From Zingiber officinale (taxonomy: Eukaryota; Streptophyta; Magnoliopsida; Zingiberales; Zingiberaceae): 64,000 bases of DNA. The notes under the pieces are model-generated. The model had not been told where the DNA came from and searched no databases. It worked only from the letters and a program-made list of their open reading frames with translations. Positions 22,448-32,361 of this stretch are shown here, piece by piece. The stretch spans positions 103,000,947 to 103,064,946 of the forward strand of contig NC_055992.1 in NCBI RefSeq assembly GCF_018446385.1. The letters run 5' to 3'. How positions within the stretch are numbered: the stretch's first letter is position 1; each line of letters begins with the position of its first letter. The translations under genes and the position numbers were made by a program.

Positions 22448-24143
22448 TGTTGGGATCTTAGATGGCTAGAGGGGGGGTGAATAGCCTCTTTGAAAAACAC
22501 TAAACGCAAATTTCTTCAAGAACTTTGTTAGCACAGCACAGCGGAAATAGAAAACTAAAATGAAGGAAAAACAAACACACAGCAGACACAAGGATATACG
22601 AGGTTCGGGGATAACTTGCCCCTACTCCTCGGCGTGTCCGTAAGGAGGACAACTCCTTGATCTTTTGGTAGATCACACCCCGGACAAGATCCGGCTAAAG
22701 ATGTCTCCTTCTCGGTGGAGCAACCTCTCAACAAAGTCTCAGTTGATTATAGATTTAAGCACAAGACTTACAGTGGCTGAGAAAAATATTAAGATGAGCT
22801 TACAGCCACGCGGAGAAGAAAACAGAGCAGAGAGCGCACAATCAACCTTCTCAGCAAGGAGCTCACCGCTTCACCAACTTGCTCTCTCGAAGGCTTGATC
22901 TCAAAAGACAGAGAATTCAGAATTATCCTTTCTGAACTCCTCTTCTTCCTTCTTATGTCTCTCTGCTTCTGCTCGAATCACCGCCGTCTGCAGAATCGCT
23001 GCTGCCAGCAAGGCGTAGCCAATCACCTCTCCTCCTCTTCTGATTCTCTGAACCCATGCCAATGGAAATCACTGGCGTCTCTGGATACCAACCAATGGGT
23101 AGAGGTCAAACTGAGCAGCCCAATCGCAATCGGATTTCGCCAGTGAACGTTGATGCTCAAATGTATCTGTTGCAGCAAATTACAGTGAAAAGGGTACTTG
23201 TCTCCTTCTCTTAATGAAGCTTAATTTGAATCCAAATATGAGAATGTGACCTGCAACCTGCAAGCTAGAAAGACTCACAGCAGATGGTTAAAAACAGATA
23301 GGTGAAAACAAATACGGCAATCAGAAAAAGTGCATGCAACGCAAACAATACCGTGGGTCGGTCTGCAGACCGATCCACGCTCTCTGGGTCATCTCTGATC
23401 GGTCTGCGGACCGATCAGGAACTAATCTGATCGGTCCCGGACCGATCAGGCGTCGCTCTTTAACAAGTGATCGGTCTGCGGACCGATCAGCATTAATCTG
23501 ATCGGTCCGAGACCGATCAGATAGCGTTCTTCCCAAACGCTTACGCCTCCTAATCGGTCTCCCGATCGGTAAAATCACGAGGCTGCGATCGATTGATCGA
23601 TCTGCGATCGATCGCTTCGGTAGCCATCGATTCACGATCGATCGGCGAGCCGTCGGTGTCCAGTTTCCTTTGGATCGGTCCGCGGACCGATCAGGTGTGA
23701 GCTTTGGATCGGTCTGCCGACCGATCCATTGATTCATGTGTCACTCTCGACCTAGTCCGGAGAAACGAGCTCCCTAGCTCTCTCCGACTTCATCGGTCCT
23801 AGAGAACGAGCTACCGAGCCCTCTCGACTTCGCATGCCAAGCTTCCTTCTTGGACTTTTCAACACCGGATGTCCGATCACCCTTGATCCATCTGGATTTT
23901 CCCTTGCCTGCCTTCACTCACCGGGACTTGCACCTAGCTTCATCCCAGTTAGGGCTTTCTCACAGCCTGGCTTCACTCACCGGGACTTTCCAACCGCCTA
24001 ACATCCCAGTTAGGACTTTCCCACTCAGGTCAATCAGGTCAACCTAGTCAACCTAGATTAGTAATTAATCTGAGTTAAATATCTGATACAAACTTAAATC
24101 AGTGTCAACAGCAAAACAACATCCAGGTCAGACTGTATCAACA
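22448..24143 (-). repeat. Middle LTR of element B array (1696 bp)
   Basis: On the plus strand it begins TGTTGGGATC and ends TGTATCAACA, so it has TG...CA ends in both senses. It is bordered by a primer site on one side (22434-22445) and a polypurine tract on the other (24144-24157), so it serves as 3' LTR for copy 2 and 5' LTR for copy 1. It carries a cluster of GATCGGTC-N4-GACCGATC palindromes at about 23355-23730 and repeated motifs reading, on the minus strand, AGTCCCGGTGAGTGAAGC, shared with element C LTRs. Confidence 0.88.
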
Positions 24144-24157
24144 ATCTCCCCCTTTTT
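24144..24157 (-). promoter_or_regulatory. Polypurine tract of element B
   Basis: The minus strand reads AAAAAGGGGGAGAT directly before TGTTGATACAG, the 3' LTR start. This is the plus-strand primer site for reverse transcription. An identical tract precedes the 3' LTR of element C. Confidence 0.85.
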
Positions 24158-24724
24158 GTTGTTTGACAACACGATTTAAGTTTAGATCAGAAATGCTCAT
24201 CTACCCATAATTTTAGGGAAATCAGGATCCTCCCCCTAAGACGGATATACCTTAGTTATCTTCTCCCCCCTTTTTCATATTGACTTGATGAAGTCAATTC
24301 ATCACTTAACTTAGTCGAATAGGTGCGAATTAGGTAAGAGGATTCAAAAAGACTCAACGTCATCCTCTCCCCTTAAATCAACCTTTCATTCATTACTAAA
24401 CTTAGTTATCTTCTCCCCCTTTGTCAAACACCAAAAAGGAGCAAGCAAGGTGAGATAACTTAAAGAGCTCCCCCTTAATCCATACTGTCTTCTGCTTAAT
24501 CCCCCTAGAATACCTACTAAGTATATTACGAGACAGTGAGAACAACATAAGAGACATACCAGACATTGCATATGAGCAGTAAATTTATATAAAGAAAACA
24601 AATAGGAAATGAAACATAGAGAAAAATAAGAAAAGGAACAGCATAAATATATGAAGTCTGGTCAGACATAAGTATCAACAAGCAACAACCAAAACATCAA
24701 AATGAAATCATAGAGCAGTGTGTC

Positions 24725-26182
24725 TCAGTCAGCCGCCTCATCATGAGGAGCATCAGCAATATCAGTGGGAGGAAAGGATCCCTGAGGTGGCAAGTCGCTG
24801 CTCGAAGATGGATAGCCTGGGAAATCCTGCGGAGGTGGATATCTGGCCATCCAGTCCATAATCGTCTGATGGGTCGCCAGCTGCTGACTGCGCAAATCAT
24901 CGTAGCGCTGGTCAATATGCCCGCGCAGGTCATCGTAGCGCTGGTCTATCCGAATGCGTAGTCCATCGAACTCAGCAGCCACCATCTCCTCGTGTCGGTC
25001 AAAGCGACTCTCCAGCTCGGCGATCTGCCAGCGCAGATCAGGATCGGCCTCTCCATCGTCAGCAGCAGGAGGAGCAGCAACAGGAGCAACCTGTCGTCGA
25101 GGTAACTCACCTAGTGCCCTCCCATCCTTCCACCTAACCGCCCCAGCCTGTCCTAAGATTCCAGACTTGGAAAACGCACGTTTCCCAAGTCGACAATCCT
25201 GCCTAACCATCTTTACTATCCTCCCCTTAGAGACATCAATACCCAGGGTCTCAAGCCAGTCAGTAATTACATGCCCAAAAGGCATATAGATGGTGTAACC
25301 GCTTGGCTCGCTATGGGATATGATAGAAGTATAGACACTCGACATGACATCAAAGTCAAGACGCCTACGCAACCCGTAAAGCATCAGACAATGATACGGT
25401 CGAATCTCTGCCAATGGTTTAGAAGTAATAGGGAGAAGACAGTTTGTAACAATTTTGAAAAGAATGTAATCAGGAGCAGAAAGGCCAAGGGCTGCAAATG
25501 TAGGAAAGTCGACATCTAACTCATCTAATCCATCTGGTCTCGGATGTCCAAAGAAGTACTCATAAATCGAGTCAGATGAGACATCAAGAGGATGAGGCAC
25601 GGGTTCAGGCAAAGAAGGATAGAATGAGAACACCGTCCCCGAACACATACGACAGCCTAAATAACCAAAGACAATTAAGCTGAAATCAATGTTTTGCTTA
25701 GCCACTCTTGATCTATAACTACCATCAATAGTCTGATGAAGGTTGTTATAGAATTCAGAGACTAGGTCAAAATTGATATCTCTCTCTAAATAGACCAAGG
25801 AATCAAGTTTATAGTAGGCTATGGTTTCCGTAATGGCTGGACAAAACTCATTCATGTATTTTCTATCGACTGATCTACATGGGAGCAATTTGAAGGTCCT
25901 TTCCTTAAAGGATTGTTCAAACTGTTGGTTGGGAAATCTTCCCGAACTGGATGGTTGAGGTCGGGAAGGAGCAGCAGGAGCTTTGGATTTATCTTTGGAC
26001 TTGGAAGTACCCTCACCTACTGATTTCTTCCTATGGGGACACAATGGGGTAAAATGGGGCAATGAGTGAGCACCGGAGCCATCAACAATTAAGAACCGAG
26101 ACAACAAAACACCAGAAGATTCAGTGAGAAATGAAAACACAATGCCAAGTTCTATAGAGGTAAGAAGGTACCTTGGTGCCAT
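24725..26182 (-). CDS. Envelope-position ORF of element B, 485 residues, function unknown
   Basis: An intact frame begins at a true ATG (MAPRYLLTSIELG) and lies between the pol stop and the polypurine tract, where SIRE-type copia elements carry an extra ORF often called envelope-like. The N-terminus has a moderately hydrophobic stretch (~residues 8-30), then a basic Ser/Pro linker (GTSKSKDKSKAPAAPSRP). A globular region of ~270 residues follows with aromatic-rich motifs (YMNEFCPAITETIAYYKLD, SIYEYFFGHPRPDGLDELDV, YTIYMPFGHVITDWLETL). The C-terminus has charged repeats (RIDQRYDDLR, HIDQRYDDLR) that look like coiled coil, and a Pro/Asp-rich tail. I do not see a convincing fusion peptide or C-terminal membrane anchor, so viral-envelope function is not supported. 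It resembles the plant-transposon-protein domains found in many retroelement ORFs. It is the only long B frame without breaks. Confidence 0.7.
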   Translation of the reverse strand: MAPRYLLTSIELGIVFSFLTESSGVLLSRFLIVDGSGAHSLPHFTPLCPHRKKSVGEGTSKSKDKSKAPAAPSRPQPSSSGRFPNQQFEQSFKERTFKLLPCRSVDRKYMNEFCPAITETIAYYKLDSLVYLERDINFDLVSEFYNNLHQTIDGSYRSRVAKQNIDFSLIVFGYLGCRMCSGTVFSFYPSLPEPVPHPLDVSSDSIYEYFFGHPRPDGLDELDVDFPTFAALGLSAPDYILFKIVTNCLLPITSKPLAEIRPYHCLMLYGLRRRLDFDVMSSVYTSIISHSEPSGYTIYMPFGHVITDWLETLGIDVSKGRIVKMVRQDCRLGKRAFSKSGILGQAGAVRWKDGRALGELPRRQVAPVAAPPAADDGEADPDLRWQIAELESRFDRHEEMVAAEFDGLRIRIDQRYDDLRGHIDQRYDDLRSQQLATHQTIMDWMARYPPPQDFPGYPSSSSDLPPQGSFPPTDIADAPHDEAAD

Positions 26183-26340
26183 CCGAACTTTAGGCTAGTG
26201 CTTCCGAGGGCTAGAGCTTCGGCGTGCAAGGAGAAGAGAAAGGGTAAGCTGTGGGAAGAGTCGGCTAGGGTTTCGCGTGAATGAGGAAAAGGAGGGATCG
26301 GGAGGTTTTAAGGGTTTAGATGGGTGTACAGTGAAGAAAT

Positions 26341-26825
26341 GATCGGACGGTTGTCCGATCAGAAGGTATCCGAAGCCCCTGATCGGTCACCAGACCGATC
26401 AGGGAACCTCCTGATCGGTCTGTAGACCGATCAGAAAGTGATCAGTAGCATTCTGCGAAGCTGATCGGTCCCCGGACCGATCAGGGAACTTCCTGATCGG
26501 TCCGTAGACCGATCAGAGATCGATCAGTAGCCCAGTGAACTTCTTGATCGGTCCGTAGACCGATCAGAGATCGATCAGTAAGCCCCTAAGTCACAGACTT
26601 AACCAATGGAACCACTGATCGGTCTATGGACCGATCAGAGGAGCCCGATGCGTATCAGATTATCCTGATCGGTCCCTGGACCGATCAGTGAGGCGCACAA
26701 AAATAACCTGATCGGTCCTTGGACCGATCAGATTACAGACAGAAAGGTTGGGAAGTTTTTTGGATCGGTCTGTCGACCGATCCATCTTCTCCTGATCGGG
26801 CTGTAGCCCGATCAGTGTCTGATAC
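26341..26825. repeat. Array of eleven 20-bp hairpin-type palindromes in element B
   Basis: Eleven palindromes lie within ~480 bp between the pol stop and the envelope-position ORF. Nine are GATCGGTC-N4-GACCGATC. The first (26341) is GATCGGAC-GGTT-GTCCGATC and the last (near 26795) is GATCGGGC-TGTA-GCCCGATC, so the arms change together. The spacer is always four bases and varies (ACCA, TGTA, CCCG, CGTA, TATG, CCTG, CTTG, TGTC). Outer bases are also paired: most are CT...AG, but the copy near 26763 has TG...CA. Spacing between copies is about 25-75 bp and the linkers are unrelated. Confidence 0.85.
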
Positions 26826-27542
26826 TGAAATTTTCAGTGATTTCAGTAACCGAAATCCTTAGATATGTTTGATAGTTCGTAGAAGTTTCTCCAGTAAAAC
26901 TTTCAAAATCAATATCTAGAACCCTGAGAATCTACAAGCATAACTATGTCCTAACGATGGGCTCTTATGGTGTGAATTTGTTTATAACTTGAGACTTTCA
27001 AATTCGACCACAAACACTGAGATTTCAGACAAGTTTCAAGTTTGTCAAAATAGACAACTCAAGGTTAAAGACTGAAATCTTCAACCTTGCTATGTTATGT
27101 TCAGTCCCAAATTTGGCAAAATATGTCCAAATTTCTATCATTATTTCAATGACTTATCCTAGTTTCAATCAAAATCACGAAAGGTATCGATCAAAGGTAT
27201 CAAACATTCCAACAATCAAGGTTACATGATTTATAGGGAAAAGTCCAACCAAGTTTCCTTGGTTGGAATATATGAGTAAGATCTAGGAACCAAATACACA
27301 TGAATTATGTAATGGTCTTCCCCATACTCAATTAATGTCTCTTCAACCTAATTATTCAAGGGATGCATGATACATTTTGAATAATTTGGTTGTTCCTAGC
27401 ATCTCACCCCATTTCTAGCAAACAAAAATATTTTGTTAAACCTTATAGTTTGTGTGAGATGTTCCCAAGTTGCCCAAAATATTGTCCTAATTACTCTTGT
27501 CATTTTAATAGTCCTTATTGATCATGGTGAAGTTCTAATGAC

Positions 27543-30500
27543 CTAAGGAGCCAAACACATTCCCAACTCCCTCCTTAAATGACTAAATTCATTCTCCGGA
27601 AGGGGTTTGGTAAAAATATCAGCTAGGTTTGACTTTGACTCAACATATGTGAGTGCAATGTCTCCCCTAGCTACGTGATCTCTAATGAAGTGATGACGCA
27701 CTTCAATGTGCTTGGTCCTTGAATGATGGACTGGATTTTTAGTTAGGTTGATCGTGCTAATGTTATCACATAGCACTTGTACACCCTTATAAGAAAGTCC
27801 ATAATCCTCTAGGGTGTGTATCATCCACAACAACCGTGATACACTCTCTCCCATGGCAATATATTCAGCCTCGGTCGTGGAGAGGGCAACACAATGTTGC
27901 TTCCGACTTGACCAACTAACTAATGTTGAACCTAAAAATTGACAACCCCCACTAGTGCTTTTCCGATCCAATTTGCACCCAGCATAATCGGAATCAGTAT
28001 AGCCTACCAAGTCAAAAGACTCTGTACGAGGGTACCATAGACCTACTCGAATTGTGCCCTTAAGGTATCTCAATACTCTCTTAACTGCAATTAAATGAGA
28101 TTCCTTGGCACAGACTTGATATCTAGCGCACATGCCCACAGCAAAAAGTATGTCCGGTCGACTAGCTGTGAGATATAGAAGACTACCGATCATGCTTCTA
28201 TATTGCGTTAGATCTACTGGTTTCCCACTCTCATCATTGTCAAGGCGAGTGTTTGTTGCCATTGGAGTGGATACTTCTTTAGAGTCACTCATATTGAATT
28301 TTCTAAGCATCTCTTGAGTGTATTTCGTCTGATGGACATAAATGCCATCTCGAGTTTGTTTGATTTCAAGTCCAAGGAAGAATGTCAATTCTCCTACTAG
28401 ACTCATCTCAAACTCACTTTCCATGTGAGAAATAAATTCATTCAAATAGCCCTTGTTATTTGAACCACAAATTATGTCATCGACATATACTTGGGCTATA
28501 AAAATATTTTCACCATCTCTACGCAGAAATAGTGTTGGATCTATTTGGCCTCTCACAAAACCCTTTTCTAGTAAATATGTTGACAACCTTTCGTACCAAG
28601 CTCGTGGTGCTTGTTTAAGCCCATAAAGTGCTTTCTTGAGCTTGTATACGTGGTTTGGAGCTTCGGTATTCACAAACCCCGGTGGTTGTTCAACATAGAC
28701 TTCTTCTTTAATAAAACCATTTAGGAAGGCAGATTTAACATCCATTTGATAGAGTTTGAAACCTCTATGTGCAGCAAAAGCTAGCATCAACCGAATGGAC
28801 TCTAATCGTGCCACGGGAGCATAAGTCTCATCATAATCGAGACCTTCGACTTGACTATAGCCCTTGGCTACAAGTCTTGCCTTGTTTCTTACAACTTCTC
28901 CCTTTTGATTTAACTTATTTTTGAAGACCCATTTAGTTCCAATAATGGTGGTCTTTTTCGGTCTAGGAACCAAGTCCCACACTTGGCTCCTTTCAAATTG
29001 ACCTAATTCGTCTTGCATAGCTATGATCCAATCAGGATCGCGCAATGCCTCATCAACTAATTTTGGTTCAATCTCTGAAATCAATGCGACTTCACTAGAC
29101 TCATTTCTAAAGAATGATCTAGTCCTAACCCCTTGTTGGATATCTCCCACAATTTGGTCTTGGGGATGACTAGTGGCTATCCTAGATTGTCTTGGTGTTG
29201 GTGGTGCCTCATGAATGGTCTCACTCGGCACAGGCGAGGACTCAATATCAGGCAAAGGATCAGATTGAGTTCTTTGTTGCCTTTGCTCATCAACATCAGA
29301 GTCAACTTCGACTCGTTCTTCATTTTGATCATTCAAACTTAGATTTCTAAGTTCAAATTGAATTTCTCCTACATCCCTTGGTTGATCATTTAAGTTAGGG
29401 ATTTCTTCAAAGGCTACATCAGAGGACTCTTCAATCAATTTGGTCCTATTGTTGTAGACTCGATAGGCTTTGCTGGTAAGAGAATACCCGACCAGTATCC
29501 CTTGATCAGCCTTAGCCGTGAACTTCCCAAGATGGTCCTTGGTGTTCAAAATAAACACCTTACAACCAAACACCCTAAGATGTTTAATTGTAGGTGGTTT
29601 CCCAAACCAAAGTTCATGGGGAGTCTTTCCTAAAAACCTATGTATTAAAACTCGATTTTGCACATAGCAAGCTGTATTCACAGCTTCAACCCATAAGTAG
29701 CTCGGTAGTGAGTACTCATTGAGCATGCTTCGTGCAGCCTCTTGTAAGACTCGGTTCTTTCTCTCCACAACCCTATTTTGCTGTGGAGTCCTTGGAGTAG
29801 AGAACTCATGCCTATATCCCTTCTCTTGACAAAACTCTAAAAACCTATGATTTTGAAATTCCCCACCATGATCACTTCTAATGGTTTTAATTGTTGTTGA
29901 TTTTTCATTTTCAGTTCTTCTACAAAAGGAAATAAAAATATCTATAGTTTGGTCCTTATGTTTCAAAAAGAAAGTTCATGTGTATCTAGTAAAATCATCA
30001 ACGATTACCAAGCAATATCTACTTCCATTCAATGATATTACACTACTGCAATCAAATAGGTCCATGTGCAATAAATCTAAAGCAGTAGATGTACTTACAG
30101 TGCTTTTACCTTTATGAACACCTTTTGTTTGCTTACCCTTTTGACATGCATCACATAGTTTGGTCTTGTGGTACTTGATGCTGGGTAAGTCTCGCACTAA
30201 TCCTTGGTTGGCCAACTTACGGATGTTCTTCATGTTTACATGTGCCAACCTTCTATGCCATAGCCAAGACTCTTCTTCTTTTGACATAAAACATTTAATC
30301 AAAGCATTAGTAGCACTTTTAAACGATACTTGATAAATATTATCAACCCTTGTGCCTACTAGTACCGTGTCAAGTGTGTCAATGTGTTTAACCAAACATT
30401 GACTTGAATGAAATTCAATTGTGTAACCCGTATCACACAATTGACTGACACTTAGGAGATTAAAAGTCATCCCCTTGACTAGAAGGACATTCTTGATATG

Positions 30501-30680
30501 GAGACATTCGGATATATGAATGTCTCCAACTCCTACAACCTTAAGACTACCATTGTTACCAAATGACACATTACCTCTATTTTTGTTTTGAATGGTAGAA
30601 AATAGTGACTTGTCCCTGGTCATGTGCTTGGAGCATCCACTATCAACAAACCAAGTTGATAGACGCTCCCCCTTTACCAA
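27543..30680 (-). pseudogene. Element B copy 2: pol (protease, integrase, RT, RNase H)
   Basis: Near complete. Protease WFVDSGCSKHMTRDKSLF; HHCC region (WHRRLAHVN, CDACQKGK); integrase core with SDHGGEF; reverse transcriptase ([40 protein letters not shown]); RNase H ([27 protein letters not shown]); stop at 27543. It is broken by an in-frame TGA at 29976-29978 at the tryptophan after DDFTRYT. The following 807-codon stretch is open to the end. A one-base deletion near 30706, not present in copy 1, shifts the frame between gag and protease. Confidence 0.88.
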
Positions 30681-32305
30681 TGCCTACAAGACACGAAGAT
30701 AGATGTTTTAGGTACCCAAATCTTGGGACCTAATGCATCTACAATGAAAGACTTAGGCACCCATGCCTTTGTTACCTTCTTCCTAGTCTCATGAACCCTA
30801 GAAACATGCGATCTATGAAATTGGGTTCTTGACACTAAAGAAATAAAACTAGACTCCTTAGGTTGGTATCCTAATCCAGCCTTGTTGTAGACCGCCCTTT
30901 GGGCATTTAGAATCATGTCTAATGTCTTGGAGCTAGTTGAGAATTTCTCAAGCATTTTCTTGAGTTTCTCAACCTCACCCTTCAAGGCTTTGTTTTCATC
31001 TTCAAGGAGCTCTAGATGTAGGTCATCAACCTCATCTTCCCTAAGAGCTCTCAAGTTCTCTACTTCTTCTTTTAATGATTTATTTTCTGTTTTTGATTTT
31101 TTAAGCAAGGTAGACAAATGTGTAATAGTCTTATAGCATTTTTCTAAGTGAGAAGAGGTTACCTCTTCATCATCCGAAGATGATGAAGCCGCGGCTGAAG
31201 TGCTTGAGTCATCACTCTCGGACTCGGACTCCTCCCTTGCCATGAGTGTCAATTGCCGAGTACTCTTCTCCTTCTTCTCTTCCTCCTCCGATGAGCTTGA
31301 GGAAGATTCATCCCAAGTGGCCTTGAGAGCTTTCTTCTTCTTGGCTCTTTCCTCCTTCTTTTTGGCCCGTTCCTCCTTCTTGAGTTTTGGACACTCACTC
31401 CGGTAGTGGCCTTTCTTGCTACACTCATAACATGTAACATTAGTCTTATCGATATTTTGATCATTAGATTTACCTTTTCCTTTATATCTCCTGCTTCTTC
31501 TCATGATCCTCCTCACAAAATTTGTCATCTCGCTTGATGATGATCCACCTTCATCATCGGACTCGGAGGAGGATGAAGATGAAGGAATCTCTTTCTCCTT
31601 CTTCTTTTCTCTCCTTCTTCTCCCATCCTTGCTCTTTTCTCCTGCAACCAAAGCTATACCTTTCTCCTTTTGACCTTTGTTAGCAAGTTCATGAAGTTCC
31701 ATTTCACAAAAGAATTCGTCTAATTTAACAATGGAAAGATCCTTGGAAACCTTGTAGGCATCTACCATAGATGACCACAAGGCATTCCTTGGAAAGGATT
31801 TAAGAGCGTACCTTACTAGGTCGCGATTCTCCACGCGTTCATCCACGGAATGTAAACCATTGATGATTTCCTTGAACCTCCCATGTAGTTCACTTACCGT
31901 TTCATTTTCCTTCATGGTGAGATTTTGTAGTTGATTCAAGAATAAGTCCCTCTTGGCTATCCGAGAATCTCGAGTTCCTTCTTGGAGCTCGATAAGCTTG
32001 TTCCATAAATCTTTTGCACTCGAGAATGGACCTACCTTGACGAGTTGGTCCTTGGCAATCCAACATTGTAAGGTGACAACCGCCTTGGCATCGGCTTGCC
32101 CTTTACGAGTTTGTTCAGTAGACCACCTTGATGAATCGAGTTCCTTACCTTCTTCATCCTTCGGTGGTGTGAAGCCTTCCTTGACCGAGAACCAGATGGA
32201 GATATCAGTCTTGAGGTAATACTCCATGCGGCTCTTCCAATACTGGAAATCTGCTCCATCGAAGAACGGTGGTCTGTTGGTGCTGAATCCTTCCTTCATG
32301 GCCAT
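30674..32305 (-). CDS. Element B copy 2: gag protein
   Basis: Same gag as copy 1 from MAMKEGFSTNRPPFF at 32305, with a few amino-acid differences and one extra Lys in the repeated KKEERAK stretch. Zinc knuckle CYECSKKGHYRSEC is intact, as are the coiled-coil-like C-terminal segment and the Ser/acidic tracts. A one-base deletion near 30706 puts the last residues (VSCRHW) out of frame before a stop at 30674-30676, so the C-terminus differs from copy 1 and gag is no longer in register with protease. Confidence 0.82.
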   Translation of the reverse strand: MAMKEGFSTNRPPFFDGADFQYWKSRMEYYLKTDISIWFSVKEGFTPPKDEEGKELDSSRWSTEQTRKGQADAKAVVTLQCWIAKDQLVKVGPFSSAKDLWNKLIELQEGTRDSRIAKRDLFLNQLQNLTMKENETVSELHGRFKEIINGLHSVDERVENRDLVRYALKSFPRNALWSSMVDAYKVSKDLSIVKLDEFFCEMELHELANKGQKEKGIALVAGEKSKDGRRRREKKKEKEIPSSSSSSESDDEGGSSSSEMTNFVRRIMRRSRRYKGKGKSNDQNIDKTNVTCYECSKKGHYRSECPKLKKEERAKKKEERAKKKKALKATWDESSSSSSEEEEKKEKSTRQLTLMAREESESESDDSSTSAAASSSSDDEEVTSSHLEKCYKTITHLSTLLKKSKTENKSLKEEVENLRALREDEVDDLHLELLEDENKALKGEVEKLKKMLEKFSTSSKTLDMILNAQRAVYNKAGLGYQPKESSFISLVSRTQFHRSHVSRVHETRKKVTKAWVPKSFIVDALGPKIWVPKTSIFVSCRHW

Positions 32306-32347
32306 CTTGTTGCTCCTTGGAATGTTAGTCCAGATGAAGAGCACCAG

Positions 32348-32359
32348 GCTCTGATACCA
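32348..32359 (-). promoter_or_regulatory. Primer binding site, element B copy 2
   Basis: The minus strand reads TGGTATCAGAGC two bases after the right LTR, identical to the site of copy 1. Confidence 0.85.
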
Positions 32360-32361
32360 CT

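Noticed and set aside
24725-26182. True viral envelope glycoprotein
   Set aside because: No convincing signal peptide, fusion peptide, glycosylation-rich ectodomain or C-terminal membrane anchor. Only the position fits.
26341-26825. Regularly spaced palindromes resembling a CRISPR array
   Set aside because: Plant nuclear context, repeats of 20 bp with variable spacers and compensated variants, no cas genes, and the array lies inside a retrotransposon.
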